A stretch of DNA of 56,753 nt from Haplosporangium gracile (GCA_015499985.1 JAAAUF010000157.1:1-56753), one strand, 5' to 3'; positions 1-11,940 are shown, counted from the first letter of the stretch. Notes: generated by a model not told the origin, from the sequence alone. Made by a program: numbers and translations.

Positions 1-1
1 G

Positions 2-160
2 GATCTCGACATTGCCTTGATCAGTAACTACGACATCGGGCCGAAATGCAATGCGAAAGTCTTCCCACATCCTCATCTTAAGGCCTCCTAGCCACTTCTT
101 GAAGACGGATTGGTCGGTGGACCTTGTAAGTAGGAATGCGACGGGCACACCTTTCGTGGA
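2..160 (-). mobile_element. MULE-type transposase fragment (relic)
   Basis: On the minus strand one frame reads 53 codons without a stop, beginning around KGVPVAFLLTR and ending FRPDVVVTDQGNVE. This pattern (a G-x-P-V-A-F strand, a helix with WLxxLK, then a hydrophobic strand followed by TDxxxxE) is what I know from the DDE catalytic core of Mutator-like transposases. A TGA lies directly upstream in the same frame at 161-163, and I found no continuation in the other frames up to 540. The fragment runs off the left edge of the window, so whether it is a relic or the last part of a spliced element cannot be decided here. The family assignment rests on memory of motifs and is moderate to low. 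Confidence 0.4.
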
Positions 161-749
161 TCAACCAGTTCAGGTTCTGATTCAGTCTGTCGTCAATGGC
201 GTTCGTGTACTAATAGGAGGAGTGCAATGATTAGGCCAAGGTTTGAATGCAACGCGTCCTTCCACGTCACCACTAGTACGCTCAGGTACCTGATTCATGG
301 GTGCGGCGGGTTATCCAAGGTTGGAAGATGCACTGAACAAAAAACCCATCTCTTCCAGCATAACAGAGGCATCCACGGACCATAATCACGTGCCATCTAT
401 TAACATTTTGTCTAAGCCGCACCTGGGAGATTTTAAGTGTCCCACGCAAAAGGAGTGACTTCGTTCCTCGAAACCATTTTAGGAGAGAAGGCAAACGAGC
501 GGGCTTTGCACTTTTTTTTTTCCTGTCGTTTGCTTTACACACTCACGTTCGAATGGCAGGAGGCATGGCGACAACTCATCTGTCCAGGACAGGAAAGGAT
601 GCCCTCAGTCTCAAGGCAAGACGCATCCCTCAGTTACTCAATTACCTGTTGTATAAATGCATTTTTAATAGTCTCCCAGATAACTGATTGGTACATTTAG
701 TTCTCAACTTCTCAATAGTTAGACCTGGAGGCCGCAGTTCTGTCCTGCT
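161..749. other. Intergenic, no convincing gene
   Basis: Short frames in both directions lack codon bias, splice consistency or recognisable motifs. The stretch separates the transposase-like fragment from the first exon of the large plus-strand gene. It could contain degraded transposon sequence or upstream exons of that gene, but I see no support for either. Confidence 0.4.
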
Positions 750-3700
750 ATGGTTATCACGGTCAAGCGCGTGTTCGTTCAAGGTAATGTGGACATCCAA
801 GAACACCTACGCGGCATTGGTGCTCTATGACTTTGGACTCAATATTTACAGCTGTCGTCCTTCATTGTCCACATAGATCGACAAATCAGATGCAGTCGCG
901 GTTGAAGCACCTTCTCTCACGAGGCAAGGACCAGTATGCGCAACGGGATCTTCTTCACGGTTACATGTTTGATGTTTGGTCTGGAAGTAAGTCTTCTGAT
1001 AACTTGACAGTTGTACCCGTCAAATGGTGGTACTCTGTTTACTGAAGTTTTTTTTTTTCCACCTTCTGCAATGTTTTAGGGAAGTGCGGGGACCAGTTTC
1101 TGGAGCTCAACGCCAAATGGCCATTAAACACTGACGCGTACCTGAAGCTCTTGACAGGACTCGATCTTGGCGACCACCTTCTGTCTACGCTGTTGACCGT
1201 CACTCATCAGGAAAGCATACGCCTGGTTGGACTGATCCTAGAGTCTCCAGACATCACTGCCGAGCTGTTCGGAGGTCTGTTCATCTGGACTGTGGACCAG
1301 ATCGACGTTCGGTACAGAAAAAAGCAATGTTCACTACACCCACAGGAGGCTTCCATTAGCCCAGCAGAATTTATTCGTATGTGGACAGATCGAGCCAAAG
1401 AGTGCGTGAGTATTCGCCGGCTTTTTCGTGTCTCTTTTAAAAAGATCCTTTATCAACTCATAATGCGGCAGAACCGGCGGCAGAGGGGTGGCATAAGTTA
1501 CTGGGATCTGGGCGACAAGGATCAGATCGATGTGATTCAATCAGGGGTTGCGGACGAAATCATCCAAGGGTTTTTGGTGGGCGTCATTACCATTCTGGTG
1601 GAGCACCCTATCCAAGGAGATGACAGTCAGTTCGGACAGGAGATATGCGAGGACCTGAAAAGGTGGGACCGGCTGTTTACAGGAGGATCCGGTTCCAAAA
1701 TCTCAGAACTTCTTTCGTCAGTAGCAAGGCCGTCAAAACGGAGGAAGCACGAGGTATCCATCTCTCTTCACGCCAACGAGATCTGAATAGCAAAGGGGAC
1801 AAGAGCTCATATACACAGTTTAGCTAACTTGCCTCGATTTCTATAGAAAAACAAGACGAGAAGCAGTAATGACATTTTGCAGGCGACGTAAGTTATACTG
1901 TCCACCGACGCAGAGAACATATCTTATTAGCCATATGAAAGGCACAAGAAGCTTACTCTTTCACTCACTCTTTCACTCCTTCTACAAATCATTTCGACTA
2001 GACGGCAGAGAGATGCAGAATTGGTGGCAGAAATGACCCAGAGCAACATTATATTACATGAAACTAGATCACAGCGGTCACCTTGTAGCGACCATCAAGA
2101 AGCATTCATAATTATTTGCGACAACCTTCGACGCAAACAGGACTTTCCCGGATATCCCTCAACTCCAATGAGCCGTCTTGCAACGCACAAGCATCAAAGC
2201 CAGCATCAAAAACGAACAATAGTCTTGCAGGAGCATATTGAATGGGTCGAGTCAACTATCTACAATCGATCCGCTGGTTGGCTTTCGTATGCGAAACTTA
2301 AGCTCCAGTTCTTTGCCGTGTTTGGTGAATCGTATGTCTTTTATGTCTTGTGTTATCTATTCCTGAAGCATTGACTTTATTCACAGGGTCTTTGACTGAC
2401 GCATACTTTTGGTCGACATTGTGTCTTTGTTATATAGACACATCAACGAGGAGTTGGCGGATATCGTTTGTGAGCATGATCTGCACTGGGAGCTTTGCTC
2501 GACACTTTTGAGATACCTGAGACGACATCGGGCTGATCCAATTAGGATGCCTGCAGAAACGTTTCAGCTAGGCTGTGAACTTTTGTTATCAGTGTTCACT
2601 AAACGAGTAGGCTTGCGGCTCTCGCTCCGCGACCATCTCTTTCACCAGTCCAAGTGAGTAACAGTTCTTTCACTGCGTTTTTAGTCTTGTGAGCAAGCAA
2701 ACGGCTGACACGTCATAATTTTATTTGTCTTCCTAGTACGATATGCAAGGATGCAAGGGGGCCATTATTTGGATCGTGGGAGTTCTGGAGGATGAACATC
2801 GACACCCTTCTGACATCGACCCTCAATCAAATCGTTGTTTCTGAAGACTCGCCACAGTCGTCCGCTGTTTCACCGCATACTATTGAGGCGCTTGTCAAGG
2901 TAAACATCCATTTCTGTGGCGACATTCTCCAAATGCCACGTCTTTAAGCTTTTTTATCTGACATCCAGTGTGACCTTTACATTTAGATTTCGCTGATAGC
3001 GCCATACCGAGTTCTTTCAAGGGTTGTTCACTCGATCATTGTGAACCGCGGTCAGCGTGCGCTTTTGATTCAGGCGATCCTTGGACTTGGTCAACTAGCC
3101 TGGCTACGTAGTAGCCCGAAAGAACCCACTCTTTTAGTATCCGTACTACAACGTCTTCTGCACACATCGACAGCAGACAACGATGATCCTGGACTGACAT
3201 GGAAAGAGCAGCAACAGGAAAACTTTGTCGACCTTGTGGTCAAAGCGATGGCCAAACGATCGCCCACGACCGGAATGTCGTTACTGGATCCGACAGAGTT
3301 TTTGACAGAATGTGTGGCTCCATTCATGGATAATATGGAAAGCGACCGCCCGAGTCCATTGTTTCAGTCAGTCACTCGGATCTTGTTGACCATCTATGAG
3401 CGCGAACCTGTCCAAGCGTCAACGGTGACAATGGGAAGTGCCATGGAGAGCGAAGGACTGTTACCTCGTGGAATTCAGCTTCGGGTCCTTCTTCGACTGT
3501 TGCAGCTAAGGGCACGCGAGAACCCTTGGACAGCTGAAAGACACGATAGTCGTAGGAAGACTACTGTGGAGCGAGGCGGAGGCGAACATCTGGTCGGTCT
3601 TTCAAGACTCTGCGAAGCCATTGTCCTCAGGATGAATGCCTACGTCTCATCATTGGCGGAGAATAATCTGGAAGAGCGAAGGCTGTTTTTGGAATTCGGG

Positions 3701-5558
3701 CAGGCTGTTCAAAAAGAAAATTGTGAGCTTGTTGATTTGGAGTCGAGACTAGTCACCGTGCCTCTCATAAACGCATGTCAGAGGAATTTGGCGTTGGATA
3801 TGGGGCTTCCGAGCTTGCCCTCAGAACTCTTTGGTCTCTGCGGTGATCGTCTGAGAGTGTTTGAGTACTCGGGTTCGATGTCGCAGCACATGGATATCCT
3901 TACTATGGATAAGGCGGCAGAGGCGGTCGTTTTGTTTCTGGATTTGGGTCGCATGTGCGACGACGTACTCGCAGACATGATTCAGGTATGGCTTCATTTT
4001 GAGTACCTATGCATATCTTTATTTTAACTTGCTTGAAATACTAAATTCGCCACCATTTGTTTTGAAACGATTAGGCTATCGATTGTGGTGGCGACATATC
4101 TCCTTCAACACAGCACATGCTCAGATCGACGCTGACGCCGGCACTTTACCGCGTCTTGAGTATCAGCACACGCCACCAAAGGCATCGACTGCTCACTCAT
4201 GCTGTTCCCGTCATGACGCGACTCTGGGGAGGACCAAGCGATCCAAGTCTGTACCGGGACGATTTGGACAACCCAACCAAGGACAGCCACAGCCAACGCC
4301 CGATGTTGGGATCATACTGGGATAACTTCACACGTGGCGGTCATCAACAGGAAGAAGAAGACTCTGAGATGACAGAGCCTACTACTCTTCTGAAGAACAT
4401 TGGCGATTCGTTAGATATCTTGTTGATTTTGGAGGCCGTACTTTGGTTCTCGTTGGCACCGCTTCCGTCCAAAGGCTTGGAAGCTGTCCTTCAGGTCTAC
4501 AAGTCCGATCTGGGGTATGACATGATGCCGGACCAAGTCGCGTCTTTAGTACAGTCCGCCTTAAAGGTATAGTTAAACAGCATGGGTCTTGTGTTTATTG
4601 AAGTCAGATAAGATTGTTATTGTTCGCAAGTGTACTTATCGAAATTTATTTTTTCTTTCCCATTTTATACCTACAATAGGCGATCCGAATAGAATGGACA
4701 AAAGTGCCCCTGGACCATCTCCTCTACTGCTTCATGAAAGTCTGCAAGATGTCCAGCGTTGTCGACACTCGGCATCAAAACAACACTTTCTCAAACCGTC
4801 TCAACTCACGATCAGAACTCGAGCTGCTTCCTTCCGCTGGACGACTCGCAGACGAGATCGCCTCTTGCTGGCGAAGCGCATATTTGGAATTTATGAGCCA
4901 ACCCATGGATGATGCGACGAAGAAGCAATTGGACATCGCACGAGCCAAGGCAAGGGATGAATTGGTCCTGGTGGCCATGAGCCTCTCTGAGGCGCTTGTC
5001 AGTCATCAGGATAGTTTCTATGGCAAGTTGTCAGAATTGTCAATTGTACAGGATGATGATGATACTGGTGGTGATGGGTACTCTAGAGGTGGTGGACGAG
5101 GTGGGAGGGGTCGTGGCCGGGGTGGTCGTGGGCGGAAAGGAGCAGCAAGGCTTGAACTCGCAGGTGGCTCTGAACCACATGGCCACAAACGTCAGGAGGC
5201 ACGTCAAACAGCGAATAGTCCATTGGACAAGGGCACACAGGCCTGGTTCAACGGTATCATGACTATTCCAGCAGCTCAGGAATCTTTTTCCACCGTTCAA
5301 GACGAGAGAGATTCTATCAACACCCGTACTCTAGATTCGACGACAACTGAATTAGCAACCGCCTCCTCGCTCAGCTTGGACCTCACTGCCACTGTCAGAA
5401 ATGAAGGGGAGGCGCCTAAGGAGATGCTTAATGTCGATCAGGTTGACTGTCTTTTACTGGCTCTGGCGTACCTACCTGCCCAAGAGAGCCAGGCTATCAG
5501 ATCAAGGCTCCACCACTTACTCAACCTACAGCCCGCAAAGGCATTCAAACATTCCTAA
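750..5558 (+). CDS. Large helical protein, possibly Mediator MED12-like (C-terminal half)
   Basis: Eleven exons: 750-783, 852-986, 1080-1405, 1472-1753, 1847-1887, 2002-2331, 2438-2653, 2737-2899, 2987-3985, 4075-4566, 4680-5558; about 1298 residues. All introns are GT-AG and phases match. The product is mostly alpha-helical with no catalytic motif. Three segments occur in the same order as in the C-terminal half of animal MED12: VLQEHIEWV near residue 348 (compare ILQNLDQW), FLTECVAPFM near 614, and GIQLRVLLRLLQL near 671. If this is MED12 it would act in the CDK8 kinase module of Mediator in the nucleus, but the N-terminal Med12 and LCEWAV regions are not visible. Residues about 1140-1160 form an RGG-rich stretch after an acidic run. 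The start is uncertain: ATG at 750 gives a consistent spliced model, 827 and 890 are in-frame alternatives, and the gene may begin further upstream. The length alone (about 1300) would also suit FANCI. Confidence 0.4.
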
Positions 5559-5602
5559 CCTTCTCGGTCCTGCCCTGTCGTACGCGTACATCAAAAAAGC
5601 CC

Positions 5603-5608
5603 AATAAA
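5603..5608 (+). terminator. Poly(A) signal AATAAA
   Basis: A canonical AATAAA hexamer lies 45 bases after the stop of the large plus-strand gene, before the tail-to-tail minus-strand gene ending at 5933. Confidence 0.45.
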
Positions 5609-5932
5609 AAATTGCGGAAAAAAGTGATCTGGGAAATCGGTAAAAATGCGAATACAACATTCGGTGTTTCTGTATTTCATTTCTTCCCGCCGGACATGGA
5701 TGCCGGACGCGGAACAGCTTTTTAGCGGGCTATTTATTGTTTTCGTAAGCGCTTTGTCATGGAAAAAGGGGAAATTCTTGGCAACAAAAAATGAAAGGAA
5801 GGGAAACAAGTGGTATCTAATAGGTTGAAAGAGGAGGGATGGATGGATCTGAAAAAGATAAGAGAAAATGGAGCTATCCGTAGTTTTGTCATAGGATTAT
5901 GAAACTTTGGAGGGACGGGAGGGATGTCATTG

Positions 5933-7822
5933 TTACATCCCGCGATCGCCAGCGGCAGCTGCTGCTGCTACGGCAGGGTCAATATCAGGCTGAGGTGCTG
6001 GGACCAAAGATGTGACAAAGGTCAGCAGAGCATGCTCAAGACTACGCCATGGCGACACTCGAGGTTGGGCTGCTTCTGTTGCTGTTGCCACTGTCTCCTG
6101 TGCCTGTGCATCTCCTCCATGTGGTTGCTGCTGTTGCGTCGTTGAGTTCTCGGAGGTGGACGTGGTGGCGTGTTGGATAGTGCTGCTAGTGCTGTTACTG
6201 CTCGTGTTTGCTGCCGATGCATTGCTGTCAGCAGAGCTTGATGTAGATGTTGATGTCGATGTCGTGGTCGTTGTAGATGTAGATGTTGTAGTTTGAGTAG
6301 GTTGAGGGGCAGCGGCGGCGCCAGGGACGGGGTTTGCCGCACCCTGAGCTGCATCATCCGCTGGTGGGTTTTGAACTATCCTGCGAACAATTCGAAGTCG
6401 TCCAGTTTGATGCCTAATAGTAATTACAATGGAGAGAAATAAAAAAGAACAACAGCTGTTAGTACTAAAGTCCAGTTGCATGAAACAAAACTGCAATCAT
6501 TCGATGATTGTACAACCATGCAACATAGAGGAATACGTACAAAAAGATAACGAGGGCCGCAATATGAAGAAGTACTAGCCGTTCAATGCTTCCGTTTTGT
6601 CCAAAAAGATAAATGCCAAATGCCAACTTCATCAGCAACCACAACGAGGTCGCCCTGCGTTGATCCCGCGCGGCAATTTCCTGTGCGTTCTGTTGAGGCA
6701 TGTCCGTTGTAACGGCCGCGATGGGGTTGCTGCTGTTATTGTTGTTGATATTCTGTAGCGAAGGCAAAAAGGGCGTGCCGTTAGGGAGAAATTGGAACTG
6801 TCCGTATGTCTGTTGCATCTGCTGATAGTGCAACATGGGAAGGTAAACAGCTGGGACCAAATAGGGCATCCCGCTAAAGAAGAAAAAAAAAAATAGAAAA
6901 AATAGTTTAGCTCAAGGGTTCATAATTGCAATTGTATGGAACAGGTGTCCCGTGCAGGGATGATGTTACGTGCTCAAATCCTATTTGTCCTGACCCGGAC
7001 TTGCCCTCTCTTGTGTCAAAAGAAATCCAAAGGGGAGGGAGGAGCTACAACCAGGCGACCAACAATAGCACTGAGACAAAAAACTTACTTGACGAGCACA
7101 TACTGCATCGCCTGAGGAGCCATAGGTACCATTACAGGGACTCCTCCTGCCGTGGTTGTGAATGAGAAGGGGCTGTAGGCCGTTGCTGGGTTTGTTGTGT
7201 TGCTGGGGGCGTCTGTTTCGGTTCGACCATCGCAAACTCCTGTTGTTGTTGCTGCTGGTGTTGCTGTTGTGAATGGTGTGAATGCAAAGCCGTTCAAGTT
7301 GGTGCTTGATGTTGCAGCTGTGTTGTTGTTGTTGGTTGGTGCGGTAGAGGGAGTGTTGTCAGAGTTGCCTCTAAAGCGAAGGGGTACTGATGAGGCGGGT
7401 GTAGTGGTTTGTTGTTGCTGTTGCTGTTGCTGTTGCTGTGTTTGTCCGGGGTCATGTCGGTGCGACACAACAAGATGAATCGTCGGTGAAATACTGGAAC
7501 AGTCGACCTACCAAGTGTAAGTAGAAAACAATAAAAAAAAAAGGATTAACAAACAACAAGTCTAAGCCCAAGTAAGAGGCAGAGTATGTTATGCAGTCAT
7601 GCGGTTGTATACCTTTTCAAAGATACGGTCGAGGGTGTCTTTGTCGTCGAGGATCCGGCCTCCAAAGATAAGGCGCTGGTCGGCGAGAGTAAGCTTAGTG
7701 TCAAGTCGAGTGACGATAATCTCTTTGAGTTCCAGAATAGAGCATTGTCGGCTGAGGTTGAGAGTGAACTTGTGTGGGGTGTGTGTGGGCGAGCTGATGA
7801 CCACTGACAGCGACGAGTCCAT
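5933..7822 (-). CDS. HERP-like ER membrane protein with ubiquitin-like domain
   Basis: Four exons on the minus strand: 7613-7822, 7089-7507, 6514-6873, 5933-6413; 489 residues. Residues about 5-85 are a ubiquitin-like domain (LTLADQRLIFGGRILDDKDTL, then a hydrophobic strand IHLVV). A Gln run encoded by CAA/CAG repeats follows at about 94-103, then a Thr/Asn-rich linker. Two hydrophobic segments at about 286-300 and 307-330 (WLLMKLAFGIYLFGQNGS) are followed by a basic RLRIVRRIVQNPP and a long Ser/Thr/Ala tail. This order matches HERPUD1/2, which sit in the ER membrane and scaffold the HRD1 ubiquitin ligase in ER-associated degradation. The exon 3 donor at 6513 was chosen because the next GT would run into a stop and because it restores the HERP-like sequence. 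It shares a 279-bp upstream region with the divergent NDUFAF3 gene, whose product is mitochondrial. Confidence 0.75.
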
Positions 7823-8101
7823 GGCTGGAGGATGTACAAAGTTGAAGATAGGGACGAGTAGCTGTAGTAAAAAGAAGGTTGTTGAGTGGAAATGGGGGTG
7901 AAAAAGAAAAAGGGGAGTGAACGGGAGTGAGAGATGGAAAGAGAAAAGGGATGACAGCCAAGAAAAGGAGCGAGCTGATCGCACGTGATCCGATTTCAAT
8001 CCCGGCCTTAACGGACTTTTTTCTCCTTTCTTTTGTCGCCATTCTTCTCCACACATACAGAAATAAGTGTAGACAACAGTCGACAGCCAAAGACAACAAC
8101 C
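7823..8101. promoter_or_regulatory. Divergent promoter region HERP-like / NDUFAF3
   Basis: Only 279 bases separate the two start codons, so both promoters must overlap here. The left half is rich in GGGA/GAAA tracts; no clear TATA box was seen. Confidence 0.5.
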
Positions 8102-9154
8102 ATGCTGCGAACAACCCTCAGGACAACCACAAAGACATTCGCCCGTCTGTCCACTACACCTAGGGCCGCAATTACGACTGCCATCAGCACCCCTGCCGCA
8201 TACACTCGTCTCTTCAGCAGTAACACCATACTCCGATCCCTCAACAATGACAGCAATGATCGCAATGAACACCAGGGTGAAGCCGGCAATGCTGCTGCCA
8301 CTGGCGCTGGTGCTCTCCGACAAAAAAGCGTTCCTTTACCCGGAACAAACGAAGACGCCGACAGCGCCATTTCCGGATTCATGAACATGTTCAATGAAAG
8401 AGAAGCCCGCACAGTCTCCATCACCACCTGCACAAAACATGGCTTTGTCACCACCGAGGCGATTACCCTCCAGGGACCCGTTCTCTGTATCGGAGGCCAA
8501 GTCTTTCTTTGGGATATTTTCAAAAAGGGCGGAGCTGTCGAAAAGTACTTGAAGAAGAAGAACGTTACAGCCGCTACATTAACATCAGCAGCAACATCTA
8601 GTTCAACAACGACAGCGACACCACAACAACCGGCGCGTTCTATCTTTGAGATCATGGACGAGGATACAGCAAAGGAGATCTTTAAAATCTTTGAATTGAT
8701 GAACCCTCGGCCAGGTAAAAAATAACAAAATATTTTTACCTTCATGAAGAAGTCGTCAATTAAATGAAACAAACAAAAGAAAATCTAACGCGTCTCATGC
8801 TGTCCACCTTCCGGATTGTAGAAATCTTGATTGTGGGAACCGGCAAGGCTTTCGCGCCCTTGAGCCCAGCAGTCAGAGCTGTGGTCCGTAGCCTCGGTCT
8901 TCAAGTCGACATGATGAGCACCGTATGTACATTTGTCTTTCAATTGATTCTCTCTTTTTTTCTCTCCGAATGCTGTCTTTATCATAAGAAAGGTAAGAAA
9001 TCTAACATCTTTATCTCATGCTGTAATTATTTCTGAATAGGCCAATGCAGCCGCAACATACAACATGCTGGCAGAAGAAGGTCGCGAAGTAGCCGCCGCC
9101 TTGTTACCATTGGAACCCTCTACAGTCCAAGTCATTCGCAATAATCGCCAATAA
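8102..9154 (+). CDS. NDUFAF3: NADH:ubiquinone oxidoreductase (complex I) assembly factor 3
   Basis: Three exons: 8102-8714, 8822-8922, 9041-9154; 275 residues. The first 45 residues are rich in Arg, Thr and Ser with no acids (MLRTTLRTTTKTFARLS), a typical mitochondrial presequence. The body is an Mth938/DUF498-type domain: FVTTEAITLQGPVLCIGG, then EILIVGTGKAFAPLSP at about 205 and the C-terminal ANAAATYNMLAEEGREVAAALLP (shortened pattern NAxxTYNxLxxEGR) that marks the family. NDUFAF3 helps build the Q module of respiratory complex I in the matrix. A Thr/Ser/Ala insert at about 160-185 is not typical of the family. ATG 8102 is preferred over the in-frame 8033 because it exposes the presequence. 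AATAAA at 9153-9158 overlaps the stop codon. Confidence 0.85.
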
Positions 9155-9158
9155 TAAA
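9153..9158 (+). terminator. Poly(A) signal overlapping the NDUFAF3 stop
   Basis: AATAAA shares bases with the TAA stop of NDUFAF3. It may serve as the poly(A) signal, which would give a very short 3' UTR ahead of the convergent gene ending at 9305. Confidence 0.4.
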
Positions 9159-9304
9159 AGAACGAGCTAGACCATATCACAGCAAACACGACTATACACA
9201 ATGGAAGTTTTTTTCTATTTCAATGCACCAAATGCTAGGCTGCACAAAAGGGAGTGTGAGATGGACTGAACTACGAAGTCAACCGGTTCGATCTTGAGAC
9301 ATAT

Positions 9305-11247
9305 CTATCGCCTGCCGGGGCTTCGGCTACGGCTGCGGCTACGACGGCGGTAGTCGTCCCTTCTTCGGTTTCCCCGACGATCGCGGCTGCGGCTCCTGCT
9401 GTCGTTATGACGGCGCGATCTGAGGTCGCCAACATCGTCGTCATAGCGCCTTCCGCCATGGCCACGACCCCTCGATCGGGATCGGGATCGAGATCGGCGC
9501 CTGTCGTATCTTGACGAACTGCTGTCGCGATCGCGGTCTCTTCCTCTGGCACCATCCCGACCTCTGTTATCCCTGTCTTTCCTATAAGAAAAGAAATAAA
9601 AAAAAGGGACATTTGCGTTGGTACTGTTAAAGCTGAGCTTACATCTGCGAGAATAATACATGCAGCCGCAATGTGTCCATTCAGGTTCTGGCACTCAACG
9701 TACTTGAAATGATCGCGCTGGCCAGTCTTGGCACGACCGGCGTCAGCAAAAGGTTCCAGTTTCTGCTCCAAGTCTCGCATCACCAAGACGGGAATTCTTG
9801 GCAGCATCTGGCCCTGGAACTTTTGGTCGTGCAAAAGCATATAGCACATTTTGCCAATCGTCCTACACAACAACAAAGGAATAAAAGCAGTGAATATCAG
9901 TCAAGCAGTTCATTTCAACGAAAAGCAAAGGTTGACTGATAACGATTCGAAGACACTTACGAGTAGACGGGCTTGGGTCCAGCCTGGAGCGTGATCTCCT
10001 GATCGTCCTCGAGATAGTCTCCCATCCAGTCCCAAAGCTGATCAGGCTTGCACACAAATCTCAGATACAGGAAGCCAAGTCCACGCAAATACCTATTCAT
10101 TGAGAATCAAACGTAGCTAAAAAGTCAGTATATTGATAATGAGGCCATAGGTCAATCTGACATATCTAAGAGAGTTTCGTCCTTTTAAGGAGTGTACACT
10201 TACACCGAGTGAGCATTGTCAATCAAGCTCTCGATCTGCCTCACAGTAAGGCGAAGGGTCCAAAACTTGTACATGAGAACCCAAGCGGTCGAAGGCGTAG
10301 TTCCTTTTAAGAACGGCTCTAAAAATATCACAAAACAATTGGGAATTATAAGAGGCGCAAAAAAAACGAGTGTTAATAATAATAAGGCAGTGTAACGCTG
10401 AGACGCGGTAATTTTTGCTTGAGAGATACGCAGACTGAGCGGTAAGGGTAGAACCCGGCCAGCTTTTTCAACCAAAGAAAGTCAGCAATGCAATAAGCTT
10501 CATGAACATTACTGAGTCTGTCATTAAGAGCTCCTTCGCGCGTCCTTTTGCTATATCGAAAGTTCTCTTTCGTATGAGTGATTGTCGATGATGCATTTTC
10601 TGTTCCGCTGGAATCATCCGCTCTTGATCTTGTCCTGTGTTCGTTGTGTTGGTCGCTTGCTTTCAGTCGGCAATCAAGAATAGTGCTTACCCATGGATTT
10701 CACTATGCAACAAAGGCAATAACAAAAATGGTGGTTAGTGAATATCCTTTTCTACTGAACCGAGTGAAATGTGCTGTAGGATCAATAGTTCAGGAGCAAA
10801 GGGAATAAAGATATCCGGCTCGTCAAAGCAGTTCCATCATTCGCGCTTGAACCAGTTTGCGATCTCTCCTCTATTCCCTAGGACGGATCAAAAGAAGAAT
10901 ACAAGAAAAGAGTTGTCGACGATATGTAAAAGTCAATAACAAAACACACAAATGAGGACCTACCGTTTCGCTGTGCCTCAATCTGGACTTCATGGAAGGT
11001 TTCCAACTCACTATTTGTACAGGTACAGGAATGAAAAAAGAAGTGGTGTTAGCTATGTCGGCATTTTCAAGTCGGCATGTTTGATGTTCACATGGAGAAG
11101 CAGCAGTTCAGAAATCATAAAAGCGAAAAAAGGATCCTCGTACGCAATGGTCTTGAGATAGGGCGAGTCGTTGATGTTCTGGAAAATAACCGAGTTGAGG
11201 TTCATGGTCCTCTCGTTTCCGTGCGTTGCCAGTGTGTTGCTGCTCAT
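9305..11247 (-). CDS. PRPF38B: Pre-mRNA splicing factor 38B-like (PRP38 family with RS tail)
   Basis: Seven exons on the minus strand: 11144-11247, 10964-11010, 10691-10702, 10204-10318, 9961-10092, 9704-9862, 9305-9581; 281 residues. The protein opens MSSNTLATHG and continues MNLNSVIFQNINDSPYLK, then ELETFHEV, VKSMEPFLKGTTPSTAW, YLRGLGFLYLRF, LWDWMGDYLEDD and MLPRIPVLV. These are the conserved blocks of PRP38B rather than PRP38A. The last exon is a classic Arg/Ser and Arg/Asp dipeptide tail ending SRSRSRSPGRR. PRP38 proteins act in the spliceosome in the nucleus. The third exon is only 12 nt and supplies VKSM with flanking split codons; without it the conserved EPF block would be out of frame. 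An upstream exon cannot be excluded because the frame stays open above 11247. Confidence 0.85.
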
Positions 11248-11483
11248 GGTGGGCGTGGTCGATGGTTTGTTTGCTGCTTGCGGTTGGTGGACGGCAAAAG
11301 GACTGCTGGGAGTGCAGAAAAGAACCAAAATGAAAAGACCGAAAGGACGCAAATATAGAAGCGGTGAATGTGACGTTGTTCTGCAACTGCTTGATATTTC
11401 AAGACAGGTGGCACGGCCATTCTGCTACCTCACTTTCCTTTCCCTCCTGACACCCCCAAACACATCTTCACACCTAACACATC
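11248..11483. promoter_or_regulatory. Divergent promoter region PRP38B-like / bublin-like
   Basis: The 236 bases between divergent start codons must hold both promoters and 5' leaders. No strong TATA box is visible; the plus-strand side becomes C/T and CAC-rich near 11484. Confidence 0.45.
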
Positions 11484-11940
11484 ATGACTAACCCTGACTT
11501 TGACGACGCCGACTTCGACATCAAGGACATCTCCAGCATGCTCAAGGACATCGACTCTGTCAACCTCGCCCTCGACAGCCTCGATGGTACTTAACCACAT
11601 ACTTTTTCTATGAGAAGAAAATAACAGCTACGAGGAAAGCTGATATACAAGCCGAAGGAAAAACTCACACATCCTTCCACAACGTGAATAATCTTCAAAT
11701 GTAGGCCGCGCTGACAGATTGACAGCCAGTTTGACCTCGTTGCTCAAGGCCCAGTCTCAGTCCAACCCATACGTCAATGTCGAGGCTGCAACTCTAGACA
11801 AGGACGACGAAGCGCCCTCCTCAACATCTTCGACCGCCGCCCCTACTTCAACAGCATCCACCACTTCATTGAACGCTATCCCAGCACCACCACCCTCAGC
11901 TGCCTCTTCACACGGTTCAGAGGATGCCAAGAGCGATTAA
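11484..11940 (+). CDS. Bublin coiled-coil (UPF0184) family-like small protein
   Basis: Two exons, 11484-11586 and 11705-11940; 112 residues. The first 60 residues form one amphipathic coiled coil (ISSMLKDIDSVNLALDSLD, then RADRLTASLTSLLKA). This resembles the animal UPF0184/BBLN core, where INSMLDQINSCLDHLE is followed by a similar second half. The rest is a Ser/Thr/Pro/Ala tail. Bublin proteins are cytoskeleton-associated in animals; whether that role holds in fungi is unknown. The gene is divergent from the splicing factor and tail-to-tail with the SET methyltransferase, with only 40 bases between the two stop codons. Confidence 0.6.

Noticed and set aside
5933..7478. Plus-strand frames rich in Val/Cys/Leu opposite the HERP-like gene
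   Set aside because: They are mirror frames of Gln/Thr/Ala repeats and have no splice or start support.
8008..8772. Minus-strand 254-residue frame over the NDUFAF3 gene
   Set aside because: Antisense shadow of the NDUFAF3 first exon, which has clear family motifs on the plus strand.
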